Assembly (NCBI RefSeq): GCF_036373705.1
Contig: NC_089868.1
Coordinates: forward strand, 11,967,020 to 12,031,019
Direction of reading: 5' to 3'
Length of the DNA: 64,000 nt
DNA from: Amia ocellicauda
Taxonomy: Eukaryota; Chordata; Actinopteri; Amiiformes; Amiidae
The notes under the pieces were generated by a model, which saw only the letters and a program-made list of their open reading frames with translations, made no database searches and had not been told where the DNA came from. Both the position numbers and the translations under genes were made by a program. Positions 1 to 13,200 of the stretch are shown one piece after another (within the stretch, counting starts at the first letter, position 1; each line of letters begins with the position of its first letter).

Positions 1-181
1 AAAAGATATCTGATAACCAAATCAAGGCGCGTGACTATCTAAAAGAAAACAACAATCTTGTGTGTAAAGTCAACACCGTGGCCCCTAATTCCAGGACACT
101 GTGACACTGTAGAGGTTTAAATCTGAAAGAACATTAATCTTATTAACTACAAACTCCAGCGTTCTTATAACCATGCAAACG

Positions 182-206
182 TTTTTTTTTTTTTTTTAAC
201 TTTATT
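182..206 (-). repeat. poly(A)-like tail next to AATAAA, minus strand
   Basis: A run of 16 T on the plus strand (182-197) is followed by AAC and TTTATT (201-206). Read on the minus strand this is AATAAA, GTT, then a long A tail, which resembles the 3' end of a retroposed sequence. The signal lies unusually close to the tail, and I did not recognise the sequence upstream of it (to about 490), so this may be only an A-rich tract. Confidence 0.25.
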
Positions 207-3200
207 GAAATGACGACTGTAACTTCAGTGGTGATGTGAGTTTTGACAAGCTTCCATGTCTCCCTCCTTAAGGACTCCGATTTCCCTCCGCTGGCTCTGT
301 CTGCCACCGACACCTTAAAAACCATTAGTGCCTTTGCCAAATTGAAAAGGTGCGATCTTCACCTCAGCTATTCCTATCCCCAGGCAGGCATTCTTATAAG
401 ACGCAGTGTACAAATCCTAGCATCGAATGACTCGTCTGGAGTTGATCCCCAGCTCACTGTATCCTTTAGGGATGTGTGGTTTATCCAGTAATGGCTGTGG
501 TATCAAATCAATAAGGATTCTCTAGCTGTCAAGAGCCAACAGAATAGGAAAAGAGCAAGACACCATATTGTGACTAATCTGTTGACTGCTGACCAATTTA
601 AACAAAATTAGCTGAAGAAAAACATTTACAGTTCTGCATATGATAAATGGATGCTTGAATATTATGGATATGCATAAACACTTAACTTGACGATCAACTT
701 TGCACTTTCAGCAAACAAACTCATTCCACAAATTCCAGTTTCTGCACAGGCAATAATGACCCTAGTATTTGGACTTGAAATAGGATTGTAACTTTCTTTA
801 GTTGCTGCTGAGGGTCTCAACAGTTACTAGAATCAGAGTCTGTTATTACCTTGATTATCCAGTTAGTAAATGAAAAGAGAAAAGCGAACAAGAGGTTGTT
901 GTTTTTTTTTAGAAAGGAACCATAAACACCACATCGGTCTCGACAACGTTCAACCACCTGCAATTATTTGAAAGCAATGTATACCACCCAAGCATTAGTG
1001 GGGGTTTTCCTGCAACCTATACATTTGTTTTAAAGAAAGGCCTCATCTTTAAATAGCTGCATACTCAGATGCGTGAGAGCTGAGCATAACTGCCTGTGTC
1101 TACAAAGCATGAAGGACAACCCAGAACTGGAAGCAATTCTTCTATAATTAGGAGATAAATACTACCAAAGATAGGCAAGTAAACACTATACGCATCCAAA
1201 CGTTTGCTACCAATTAAGTGGATTGCTATTACCTTGAAATGTAATGCATTGTATGAATATAGCGTAGATCAAAGAGAAAATGTTAATAAAAGCTCAAGTC
1301 AGACAGCCGAAGGGTCAGTCTAGATTACATACAGATTTTGCTTGTAAAGGTTCGTTCATGACAATATAAAGGTATCAAAAACATGCAGGGAAGTACAGCA
1401 CTGCTCCCTGAATAATGAGTCTGTGACTTTTAAATGATAATGCACCTTTTAGGAAAGACCTTATGCTGTATGCATTGTGGTTTACATCATAACACTTCAG
1501 ATCACTCAGATCAAAAATTGAATATATCAGTAACATGGTATAATCACAAATATACCATTATGATCTTCCATGTAGAGTTAATAGACCATTCAGATTGAAT
1601 TTTAAAATGTCACCTTGAAAAAAGGCATCAGCTATAGACACAATAATACAGTTCTGGTTTATGCCTGTTATTTGTTTGATGGTATGATTTGTCCCATCTG
1701 CAAATTCAATTATAAACCTGAAGAACTATGTAAAACCCTTTAGTTTCACTGCTGCAGAAACAAAACACACACACGTTATCAAAGCACAACGTTTCTAGAG
1801 AAAATCTGAACTCCCGAAACTAGAGCACGCAGTTCCCTTATGTATTTGAATGGTACTAGTCAATTGTGTACCTCAGGTAAATAACCTGGAGGCCCTACAG
1901 CGTTTAACTTAAACTTTAAACTTACTTCCATTAGAGCATACATTTTAGATTTTTTCAGTGGGCTAGTGATTTCTCCCTCACCATTGAGAGCCCATTTCAT
2001 AGGAAGCGTGTGATTGTGACCCACAGGGAAAGGGCAGGCAAAGGACAACCCAAATGTGAAAGCTGAGGTGTTAGTCAGTCCCTTGGTAAACCTGTATCTG
2101 TGTGTGGCCTTTGTACAGGGACCTTCCCAAAACAGGCCCCCCAAGCAACTTTGTTTTCTCAGATTAACTTTGCCCAGCAAGCCATCAGGAAAGGGAAACA
2201 ACAAATTAACAGTGTCACCTGCCCCAAGATAACTTTCCCCAGAATCCACCAGCTGAAAAAATGGGTTACCAGTGCTTGGATTGTACAGGATAAATGATGG
2301 GTTTCACACACACACAAAACATTAGTCCGTTGCTGGTTTTCTTAGTTGTGGAATCATCCATTACTCTTTGGTTTTAAACCCGACAAGTTGGGATTGGTGA
2401 TTGTTAAACTCAGCTCACTACTGCAACTCTCAGACCACCACAAGAGCAATGAAAATAAACGGCAAGGCCATATTGCAAACAGCAGTGCTAAGGTGTCAGA
2501 CAGATCTCAATTCAGCAATTTAAATTATTCAAACTCACACCAGGACAGTTACTGTACTCACAGATGTGCAGTCAACTGACAAAACCCTGTTGGAATTTAA
2601 GCCCCACCAACCCAGGTCATGCTTCTCGTATTATTTTGTGCCAGTCACAGTCAATAAACCTAGTGCACAGAATGTATAGGTACCATGATTATTCTTGGTG
2701 CTCACAAACAATGAAACCTCCCCCTTTGAGCTCGTTAGACCATCTCGTTCATAACGACATCATCCTTCCTCTCTGTTAAGATGCAAGACAAAACTATGAG
2801 GAAGCTGTGAATGTTTCTAGTTTTGTAGACCTTTCCACAGTTGACAGTCATAGTTCACAGACGCCAATGCTCTGACTATGAATGACTTCTACAACATGAA
2901 GGTGAGGACGTTCCTTATGAACAGACACAAAAACTGAAGGTCCCTCAAAGCCAATCATAACATAATTCACAAGCATAAAAGAAGTACCTTGACATGCATC
3001 CTCTAGTCATACAAGAGCCTTGCCAGGAGTCGCAGTCTTGTTTCTTATTCCAACTTTCTCTGACATGTCCCAAACAACACAGCATACCTCTGGTTACAAT
3101 CTGCCCAAGTGTTATAGGTATGGTAATCATAGCTTACACCATGTGTAACTCTTCAGATTTTGCAGGGGGCTTGGACAGTAACCTGACAGATAATTAATCA

Positions 3201-3299
3201 GTCTTGCTTATTAAAAGAAGTTAACTAACTTGAAATGAACTATTAAGTGCTATGGGCTATGAGCAGCAATGTTGACTGAAGGAAATGGCACATTTGGTA

Positions 3300-3356
3300 G
3301 TATAAAGTATTATTTAAGTATTACTATTATTATAATTATTTTATTATTATTATTTA
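3300..3356. repeat. (ATT)n-rich simple sequence
   Basis: Imperfect ATT/TTA repeat seen directly in the sequence. Confidence 0.7.
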
Positions 3357-3995
3357 AGACCCATAAGGTATGAACTGTGTTTTCTTTCCATTGGTGTGAA
3401 TTGTCAGCATGCCAATCACAGAATACAATACAGCTGTTTAAATCAGTTTTAAAACAAACAGGAACTAGAAATGGAAGGTCGTTTCAAAGAAAACCTTTGT
3501 GCGCCAATTTCTCTGGAAGCTTGGGAACGGTGGGCCACATTCAGAGGTTATTCTATTCATATGATCTTTTTTTTAATAAGCATGAAACAACTAAGCAGGT
3601 ACGATACCTCTGCAGCGTTGGCTGAAGTCATGATAACGTGCCGCAGCAAGCTTTCCTTAGGGGATTCAAATTCAGTAATACAAACGAAAAGAGATTAACT
3701 GTTGAACAACATCACAATGTAAACCAAATGTAATGCTCTGTGGCAGAGTTGTGGAACTAGTAACTGCACATTTGAAAGTATAAATACCCAATTTATCATA
3801 TATATATATTATATATATGTTTGCTACAATTATGGATTAATATCATGGAATAGTATGTTCAAGAACAATACAACTCTACTATTATTGTCACCTTGAACTG
3901 AATCTCTTATCTTTAAATATTGCATTTCCAAAACAATTAATCACAAAGCATTCCATACATTACATGTAAGATGTGGTGATGGTAAACAATATATA

Positions 3996-4073
3996 CAGCT
4001 CTGGAAAAAATTAAGAGACCACTCCAAGTTCAGAAATAAATGTTAAGTGGTCTCTTAATTTTTTCCAGAGCTG
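3996..4073. mobile_element. 78-bp palindromic Tc1/mariner-type MITE
   Basis: Two perfect 27-bp inverted arms (3996-4022 and 4047-4073, beginning CAGCTCTGG) flank a 24-bp spacer, and TA dinucleotides border both ends (3994-3995 and 4074-4075). TA flanks and arms beginning CAG are the signature of Tc1/mariner ends; I recall the same arm sequence from fish genomes. It has no coding capacity, so it is either a minimal non-autonomous copy or an internally deleted element. Confidence 0.75.
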
Positions 4074-7000
4074 TATATATATATATAAAAAAATGAATTA
4101 GAAGAGATATTTTCAGTCCCACTATGACTTGAATCCACACCTCTTACTTAAAGTATCACCTGGTGTCAAGAATAATGGGGAATGTCTTCTACCTAAGTCA
4201 CCACTATGGAGACCTCCATTTTGCTTGGAAGTTTAGCCAAGAGAGTCACATCATCCCCCATATGTCCACCGAGGGGCAAATCTCTGGCTCACCTTGCTGT
4301 GCTCCAGCAATCCCTACCAAGGAGACACACTGAGGCCAGCCGCACGTCACCTCGGCTCAACTGCAGCCTGCTGGCTTCAAAGGCATGGCAACACTAATTA
4401 GATTCACCAGGTGAAATGAAGAACTGGCTAGACAGGGAGGTCAGAAGGACAGTTGCTCATGTGTGGTTGGTAACAGTTGGGCGATGCAGTGAATGGGGGC
4501 GTTCCATATAGGATCACGGCGGGAAACTTGGAAACTAGTATGGTTTCGACGGGACACTAATTTCACAGCACAATTATATGTTGTCCTGACTGAAAGACAA
4601 AAGAAACAACAATACAGACTACTACATAAAAACAACAACCCACCAACATGCCTTCATTTAAAAGCAAATATGAACGGTTTACATAAACACAAGGATGACT
4701 AAATGAAACAGAGGAGGAAAAAACACAAATACATGCATTGGGGCTTTTATGGTTTGGTGTTTGGACTACTAAATCCCAGCAACACTAATCTTGTATTTCA
4801 AATTGAAAGCCCAGTTATAATGTCCATTCAGTGCTGTTGACCAATAGATGTCCTCTCATGAGTATGGAGAGAAATACAGAGTATAGACCCAGTAGCAGAA
4901 CTTCATAGATCTCAGTTTACCATAGCTGGCATTTGCTCAGTGGTTCTAAATGTAGGGTGTGTAATGTCACTATACACCACCACAGCTGAGCAATTCCTGA
5001 TATATTTAGGCTTATATTTCTATCTATCCATTTGCACTAAATTCAGATTGGTCTGTGTTGTGAGGTAAAGAGATTTCTGTTCTATCAAAGGATGTTTCTA
5101 CGCCTGTGGCCTCCACCAGCCATTTTACATCTGTGATTTGAAATGTTGTTAAATGACACAGATTTAACGTCACAACAAGGAAACCTGGGGAATCCAGCAT
5201 CAATCTGCCTCTACAAATGACCTACCACAGATCAAACTGGATACATGTGAAAACAGAAGCAATATGGTGTCTGGTTGTAGATTTCTACCACTTTGTATCA
5301 ACCACTATTTGGTTGGCAAGGCTGTGGAGAACTCTTTTGTTGGCCATTCATGTTGTAATGCAGCTTTAATTCTTCCCTCGAGCAACTGATAAGATTTTAA
5401 ACGCCCACTTTCAGAAGATGAGCTCATTAAAAGACGTATCAAATGAGGTTACTCTACCATGAAAACAAGATTAGACCAACTATTCTCCATTGCTCTCTCT
5501 GCTGACTACTGGAAATTGTCTGCGTTGGTACTAATCACTCTGCTGTACACTAAAGCCAGCTAATTCCACTCCAATCCCTGCCACAAACGGCCTGATTTGT
5601 CACAGAGTCAAGAGGTCATCACAGTCTTAAGTCAAGGTTTGCTCTGACCACAAAGTCAGATAGCAGATGAAGGACTGTGAGTCAATACGTTTTATTGGCA
5701 CTCTTTCCTGTTTGTAGGAAGTCATACAGATGTTGAGCTCGAGACAAAGACACATAAACACATAAAACTTACAGATCCAGAATTAATACAATGCTATATT
5801 TCATTAGAGCACATTATATTGGTTTAAAACAACTAATTTCCCCTAATGTGGACCACTTTCTCCTGGATCTGCAATCTAATTAGGAGACGTTGCTAATGAT
5901 GTCAATATTTGCTTTGAAGTAATTACTTTCCAAAAGTCTACACTTTACACAGTCTATCTTCTCCTCAATGCAACTTCCCGTAGCACACACTACAGTGCAC
6001 ACAAATAAAACGGAGCCACACAGAACCTACATGGTGCCCAATCCGTTTGCCGGCTACAATTTTCAGTTTTTCCTGTGGTACACATTAAAGTGTTTGTTGT
6101 TTCCCCCCCCCACAACATTTAAACTGCATCCATACAAAGTCCCAATACACATAATGGTACACTGTACAGAACATGGCCACTTTCATTAAATTTGACAGCA
6201 AGTTTCTGTCTTCCACAAATATTTAGTTTAACAGTTCACGTCTGTAAGGGGGAAGGGGGGAGCACTTCTTTGCAAAACAAGCTAAAAGTTGAGAGTATGC
6301 TCAGAACCAAGAAACTTTATTGTTCTTTTGATGCCTATTTGTTTTAATTATAATGTTCTATTTTGGGACAAAGTTTTAAGCTCTGTTTTTGTTGCATTCC
6401 AATTTTTGTCTAAACTGTGCCTCAGGGGGCATTAAAATAAATGAAGACAGAACCCAAGGAAACAATCTTGTAAAAGCAAGCAACTGGGGAGGGTGATTTG
6501 TTATTGTTAAGTCATGATGTGCTGAATAAATTAAAAACGACTGAATAAAATACAAGGGAAAAAAACGGAGTCTCTGGGCTCTGCTGGGCTTTTTCGTCCT
6601 TGTATAACTTCAGAATTGCTAACCCGATATCTGCAGAAAACCCACAAATATACCTTTTTCTGTCTCGGGTGTCTTTTCATTGGACAGAACAAGTATCAAA
6701 ATGTCTACAACACACCATTTCCTCTATCTTACTGTAAAAGTTGTTCATTTTTCTTTCCTTCTTTCCCTTTTTTTCTGACCTCTGAAATAAGAGAAATGTG
6801 AGGCAGAGGGACATACTGTTGAGACTGTTGAGCTGGCAATGTTCAGCTCTGACAAAAGAGATGGGCTTCATCTTTCTTATTCTGTGCTTACTTCGTCTGA
6901 TCACATATTATTGTTTGTTATTGTGTGTGAAATATCCAAGCAAGCTGCCAGTGAAGCCCGGTGATTCTGTTCTCAGGATGCATTCAGGATCTTGCTGGTT

Positions 7001-8487
7001 AGAGAAACATGAAGTATTGCCACCCAAGATACGTTGGCAGTGCTTAGAAACATCAATCCTAATACTTGTGAGCAGACGGGTCTCTTGTGTTTAAAGGGGG
7101 TGTGTTAATAATCGGGTGTGACAAAAGTGGCATAATTAACTTTATATTTACAAATCTATTGCAATGAAGCTGTGTATGCAGTTTAAAAGTTAAATGCATT
7201 TCTGTTACAGAGATAACAGCCTCATTAGAAATGCCATACTCTATTTTCTCTCATGGTCCTCTGGGACTCGGACCATAATCGGTTAAATTCTGTCCCATGG
7301 TTAGCCACCATTCTCCTTCCAGTCAGACAACTGAGTTGTCAGTTTCAATGACTTCACTAAGTTTTACAAACTGTACAGTTTATGCACATTAACACACCCA
7401 TCACCCAGAAGCTTGCGTAAGTAGAACGATAACTAGTCGTTCGATTCACACTATACTGTGTTATGTAGAACTCAATATGGTGGGAGTCAGATAACTAGCA
7501 GTCTTAAGATTTAAGGTGCCTTGGCTGTGATGATCTTCTCACTACCAAAGGGTACCAATTCGTTTTCAGAACAAGCCCTGGGTTAGCTGCAACACACAAC
7601 AGCAGCCAAAAACCTGTCTAAAGCCAATTTTAACACTTTATAATTGTTTTGAGTAACAAAATGCACTTTGTAGTTCAATAGCTTTCTAGAAAATATATAT
7701 GTTTTATTTATGGTGCGGTTTGCTTCATAACTTAAAAGCCCCTTTATGGGGAAAAGCACATTGGCAGACTGTTGAGGAACATGTTTCCTAATTAGCAAAT
7801 GCCTTGAATTCATGCAGATCCCTTTGAACCATAAACAGGATTTTTCACTAGAATGTGAATACATGAAAAGTTAAACTGACCATTCAATGTCACAAATGTG
7901 TGCATGTAAAGCATTTTCAATCACAAAACATCAGAGCACAATCTGCATTCCTTTCTCTATTGTGTCTATCACAAGTAAGAGTGGACTGTGACTCATGCCA
8001 ACAAATATCACAGCACAGCAGAATGGCATGGCAGTATGTAAATGCTCAGTATACAGGTAGGTGCCCAAAATACCCTCTGCTATATATTGTATGTGCAATT
8101 GAAGGACTGGGATATGTCTTTCTTTATAACTACCATTTTCGGTCCTAATGTGGTGAAAGTTACAGTGAAAGCTTCAGACTAGGAATACACTATAGAACAA
8201 GTGAAATCCCTTTCACTCCAGTCTTCCCACTACAACTGATTCCAGAGGTTTCCTCATCTGGTGTCAATTAGGTCCTAAGCCAAGAGGAATTCACCCCGGG
8301 CTTTGGATGCGTCTCCTGTGCTGCTCTATTCTGGGGCAGCCTACTCTTACTATCAAAACTAATTGTTTCAAAATGTTTGCATATAGAAAAACTACTGCGC
8401 TTCTTATTTTTGCAAAGTTTTAATAACTTCTTTGTAGGTTGCATATTGCATATTTGTAACACACAACTGTAATACATAATGGGTTTA

Positions 8488-8530
8488 TTTGGTTTGGTTT
8501 GGTTTGGGTTTTTTTGTTTTGTTGGGGGGG
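8488..8530. repeat. (TTTGG)n-like and G/T homopolymer tract
   Basis: Repeated GGTTT units followed by T and G runs; simple sequence only. Confidence 0.6.
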
Positions 8531-9099
8531 GGAATCAAGACTTCATGCGTTTGACAATTTTTTTTTATTTTTTATGATAAAGGTTTTATTATTTTCTAGA
8601 TATAAATAAGCAGCCAAGCTAAGCAGGCTCTTTAAATAAGGGTGGTCCAATAAAGGTAGACAGACCAACATGATGTAATATTACCTCTGTGGAGGACATG
8701 CTAACACACAAAAGATGGTTAACCCCTTTGAAGAAGAAGAAAGATAAACCCACAGACGTGTCTTACAGCAAGCTTTCAATGCAAACGCATTCACCGCAGC
8801 TGCTCTGGCTTCCTCAGATAACAAGTCCGTACAGATTGGGAAGGTGATCTGGAGCTCGCCCAGCCTTTGACAAACCAGCGAGACAGCCTTGTGGTAGCCA
8901 GTGCTTTTTATTATCTCTCTGGTGATCTGACATGTTTGCACACACGGAAATGCGTGTGATGATGTTAATCGGCTCTCCAATAATGCAGGTTAAGGTGGTT
9001 TTCAGATTTTGTTTTAAAGAAAAGAAAATGTGTGCCTTTGCAATGGGCTTATGATACAAAGCCTTGGAATTGAAGATTTTACACATGCATATACATACA

Positions 9100-9125
9100 A
9101 TACTACTACTACTACTACTACTACT
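9100..9125. repeat. (CTA)n microsatellite
   Basis: About eight tandem TAC/CTA units in the col24a1 intron. Confidence 0.85.
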
Positions 9126-9741
9126 AGCCTAATAATAATAACAACAACAGTAATAATACATTCTGGTGCGTCTGATTATGAATCCAATGTGGCAAAAGGT
9201 GAATTATAAATGTGGAATATCACATACAGAAAAGTAGTAGCAGCCCTTGCTTCACACTAATTAATTAATTGTCCATTCCCTGGGCACCAGGCCGACTGGA
9301 TCTCCTGCTAGATCAATTATGCGCTTGGCTTGTCTGCCTGGTAGATCAAACCCAAGTGCTTTACAAGAAGCATACTCATGATGTTATAGACAGACTGCAT
9401 GATCTGTAAAGCATGCACTTTAAACAGGATGATACTTAGGATGACTATTTCTCATATCAAGATCACCGGGCTAAACTGGTCAGTTTGTGCCACTGTCCGA
9501 GCGCGTCTCTGGGCTGGGGTTGGCAAAACCTCGCCATGCCAAGTGAGTGGTCTGTTTTGTGGGACTGTGGAAAAGTGTCAACCAGCTCACCCTCACACAC
9601 ATGATGGGTTTAACACGAAGTGTCTGAGCAATGTGCTGGCAGTATGTCTTGAACCGAACGGGGTGGGAAAAGGCTGCAAACTCAGTGCCTGCCCTCCCGT
9701 CTCCGCGCAGCTCCTCGTTCAGCAACACGGCGTTTACTTAC

Positions 9742-9797
9742 GTGTTTGCCGTGGGGGAAATGTGTCCACTCCTGGTCCGTGGGGCTCCTAAATGCAT
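9742..9797 (-). CDS. col24a1: Collagen alpha-1(XXIV) chain, first coding exon (partial gene)
   Basis: The minus strand reads MHLGAPRTRSGHISPTAN followed by AC and a strong donor, GTAAGT. As I recall human collagen XXIV, it starts MHLRAHRTRRGKVSPTAK and then Thr, so 13 of 18 residues and the boundary inside a Thr codon agree. Collagen XXIV is a fibrillar-type collagen secreted by osteoblasts; this exon gives only the residues before the signal-peptide core. Support comes from the neighbouring gene order (odf2l then clca), the CpG-rich upstream region and its CRE. The rest of the gene must lie to the left of the window. A second ATG 10 nt upstream (9807-9805) is out of frame. Orthology is an inference from a short match plus synteny. 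Confidence 0.85.
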
Positions 9798-10260
9798 TTG
9801 TATGCATTTGTCCAGGCAGCAGAGATCTAAGTGAAAACAGAAATCCACGCCAGAAGATGCCGGGTCATGGGCTATCCCTGGACAACACAAGCCAAAAGGG
9901 GCTTTATGGGTCCCAGCTCAGAATCGGCACATTGTCGGGGAATCCAGACGGCGAGATGCCCACTGACTCTGCAAGCCTTTTCCCCAACTCCTTCAGTCTG
10001 GTCCTGCGAAGCACAGATGTTTTCCTTTGCCTAAGAAACGCAGGGTGCAATGTCTAAATGTCTATTTCCAGAGGATCCCCCTAGCAGGCTCAAATGCCAC
10101 AGCTCCAGCTCCGTGCTGTAGCTCCAGGCAGCGGTGTGTGCAGATGCCTTGACTTGCTCTGGTGCAAGCGGAGCCGCATTCATCTCCAGTCCCAGCCGGT
10201 GTTAGATTTCACCAATTACTGGCGGGTGACGTCACGGATCGGCTCTGCTTCGGAGCTGGC
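9798..10260 (-). promoter_or_regulatory. col24a1: col24a1 5' leader and CpG-rich promoter
   Basis: From about 9.47 to 10.26 kb the base composition is visibly richer in G, C and CpG than its AT-rich surroundings, and it ends abruptly near 10.26 kb. It lies directly upstream of the col24a1 start codon. It holds a CRE at 10227-10234 and, 11 bp away, a CCAAT pentamer (10212-10216 on the plus strand, so inverted relative to col24a1). I see no TATA box. A 50-codon open frame at 10183-10031 (minus) would be an upstream ORF if transcription starts above it. The sequence before 9827 (TTTTCACTTAG) also looks like a splice acceptor, so the leader could be split; no matching donor was seen. Confidence 0.6.
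10227..10234 (-). promoter_or_regulatory. Palindromic CRE (TGACGTCA)
   Basis: A perfect full-site cAMP response element, bound by CREB/ATF and AP-1 type bZIP proteins, about 430 bp upstream of the col24a1 start codon and inside its CpG-rich region. I recall published work reporting CREB/AP-1 control of mouse Col24a1 in osteoblasts; that recollection was not checked here. Confidence 0.7.
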
Positions 10261-13200
10261 AATTATCAATGCTCCCATTCATTTCATCTTTAGTGGGCTA
10301 TCAAAACTGATTTTTACTTTTGTTGACTATATGTATGTTCATTCATCTGCAGTGTATATGGCTTAATTAGAACAAAACAAATAAACATGTACACTATTTC
10401 AATTCAATTGCATTTGCTTTACTGACATGACAACAGTGTATTGCCAAATACATGATACAAGAAACAATATTTCTGTAATATATGATCTATGATAACAGTA
10501 CACTATTCATTAAAGTTAGGCATCTACACAGAACCTAATCATAAGGCAGAGTTGTTTTAAATACACACAAACAATTTAAAACGTATATTCACATTAAACT
10601 GCAACATTTTCAAAGGCTTGTAATTTACTCATATTATCTATTTATATATTTTTCATTCATTGTATTATTTGTGAAAATGCCACATTGAAGTGATACAGAG
10701 TATTGGATTAATACAGCCCTTAATATAAAATAATAGACTGTTTATTACATAAATAATAACAATAGATTAAAAAAAAATAATCCTTGTAAGTCTATATAAA
10801 TTAATATACGTGTCCTCAATTTCCTTCGTTTTCTATCCGTGATATAATTAGTCTACTGATACCAAATAAAACTTAGCAGATGTTCTCCAAAAATGTAATA
10901 TTAAGTAATAGCAGCACCAAATATATATTTCATTTTGTAGGACCCATGGTAACTACAATGGTAAGAAATGCAATCCAATTCAACTTATGTAAGCATTTGT
11001 TCTCGTTTGAATATGATTTTCAGTAAAAAAAATTGTGCTGTTAGACATTCAAATATAAATTATATACATGTACATGCTTTTAACTCTATAGACAAAATAA
11101 AAATAGATAAAAATATAACCTCTCTGTATTTTTCCTCAGTGCATAACATTGATTCACTCCAATACTTCCCCAGATCAGATAACATTTAAATAGTTGTTTA
11201 TCTAGGTTCTTTATGATGCTTCCTCTAAATGGTTTCTAAAGTATAAATTCATATCAAAAGCGCTCAACTTAATTTGTGAAGTAATTTAATTTTCTCCGGT
11301 TGAGCACATACACTTTGGACTCGACTCATTACACACTTCTCAGTAACTGAAACTAGAAATATGGCAGCCCGTTTGGATTGTGTCCACTTTACTTAGCCTG
11401 GCACCCTGTAAATAGCAGTGGTGTTGGAGGCAACCAGTTTCTTTCCCCACCCCCCCCCACCCAACTAGCTCATGGCAACTGCAGAGGCCAGTGTGAAGCT
11501 ACCTCTAAGTGTCTACTTAAGATTGCCATCCAATACTAAAGCAGATAGGACAGTTCCAAAAACTCCCCAGCCAAATTAGCATTCAAACAAGTTACCTCCT
11601 CACTTTTCAGTCAGTTTGCCACTTTAGTGAGGGCATTTCTTGGACCCACACTTTTATTTAGCTCATTAAATTGGGTGAGGTGTCGTGCCATATTATAGCT
11701 TTCATTATCCACCACTTTGTTGTTGTTTTTATGATTATGATTTCAGTACCTTGAGTATGAGTGTATTTTCAGTGGTTGCTGAATGTGTAGACTGAAGTCC
11801 AGGGTTTGGGACGGTTGGGGAGTTAAAGATGTGTGCTGGGGGTTAGTTGACTTGGTTCCCTTAGTGTGGATAAATGCCTGTATTAAAGAGGAGCAGTACC
11901 AGTTCCATCCTTATTGCCGGTAATTTGTCAAGTCTGAAGTCTCATCTCGTGGGTTCCTTTTGATCTCAAAGGGTTTCTCACAGGCATCTCCTTTCATCCT
12001 AGCCAGCTGGAAAAGAGCTTTGGCTGTCGTCCCTGAGATGCGGTGCCCATTCTTTTTTAAAAAAGGCAGTTATCGCCAGGAGAAATTGCTCGACTTGGCA
12101 TGCCCGGCAGGCCTCTTCAAGTCTTTGATCTCTTTGTGGAAGTGTCATCCTGGCTCCCCAACATACTGGCATGCATCTTTGCACCTCCCAGGTATGTCCT
12201 TTTAGGACGAAGATAAAATGGAAGAGAGCAGAGACTTGATCACAGATTCGAGGCAGATTAGCTTGGGGAAGATGAAGATGTGCCTTTGTTTTGGCTATGA
12301 ATATGTAGCTCTTCAGGTTTATTGCATCACTTCTTTCACCCACCTACTCTTATCTATGTACCATCATGACTCTTTCAAGGTAGATGCAAATGTTTTTTGA
12401 GGAGAGAAAAGGACAGTGCTTCCTTGCCTCCAAACTCCTCACCTCAGGCTTGTTTTGTCATCAACCACATTGATCCCACCCCCCAGAATCTACCTATTGC
12501 TCATTTATCTAGAATTAATACTAGTCTATACAAAACTATTCATAATAATTGGCCACTACTAGAGCATTCCAAGTGTCTCACAAATTGTTTCCCGCTCACT
12601 CTCAGGTCCTTTATTTTCTGTAAAGCGGTTTATTCTGGTAAATGCAGCAGCAGCTTGGACTCAATTCTCTTAATATTTGTATGAATCTTGAACTGCCTGC
12701 TGTTTTTGGCCTTCTCAGAAGTAATGTTCAATTCTTTGCCACCTTCAACAGGAAGAATAAGTAGTCTTTCTTCGCAGTCCTGTTTCCTCATCCAATGTGT
12801 GCTGTGTATATCCCATATTCCCATGAAGGGGGGCATTGTGAAGCTCTATGGTTCCTTCTAACATCATTAACTGTATAGCAAAATGAACCTTTCAGGGGTC
12901 TGTGAAAGGGAAGGGAAGGTAAAAAGCAGAGTTGCAATATGTCAATGGGCGGTCCTGCTGTTTAAACCACAGCTTTTTCTTGCTGCTTCATCATACATTT
13001 TTTCTCACCTTTTGAAAACCAGGAACAACAAGCTTATTGGCTCCCTCGTTAGCTTGGCAAGTTTTATCTACCTTTCACCATGTAGCCTGAAAAACGACTG
13101 CAGGAGTCTGATATTGCAGCTCAGTAAAACTGCGCAGAAACATGCATTCCCGTTCAAAATACTGCAACTGACTAAACCAGCTTTTGTGCTGTGAATGTAC

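Larger units (their letters stand above)
1..9741 (-). other. col24a1 intron 1 (partial), no coding exon recognised
   Basis: This stretch lies downstream of the first coding exon of col24a1 on the minus strand and should be its first intron, cut by the window edge. I searched the minus strand for the signal-peptide and laminin-G-like part of collagen XXIV and for Gly-X-Y repeats and found neither, so exon 2 is probably outside the window. Open frames here (for example 130 codons at 9399-9791 plus, 129 codons at 1860-2249 minus) have no recognisable domain. It contains a small palindromic element at 3996-4073, simple repeats, and a T-run next to a reversed AATAAA at 182-206. Confidence 0.6.

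Noticed and set aside
1860..2249. 129-codon open frame on the minus strand within col24a1 intron 1
   Set aside because: I tested it as a possible col24a1 exon 2; it shows neither a signal-peptide core, laminin-G-like motifs nor Gly-X-Y repeats.
4493..4702. Similarity of a translated RRETWKLV string at 4493-4702 (plus) and 143-340 (minus)
   Set aside because: Only eight residues agree and the underlying DNA does not align beyond about 20 imperfect bases; most likely chance.
9399..9791. 130-codon open frame on the plus strand in the CpG-rich region
   Set aside because: It runs antisense to the col24a1 first exon, has no recognisable domain, and is explained by GC-rich sequence having few stops.
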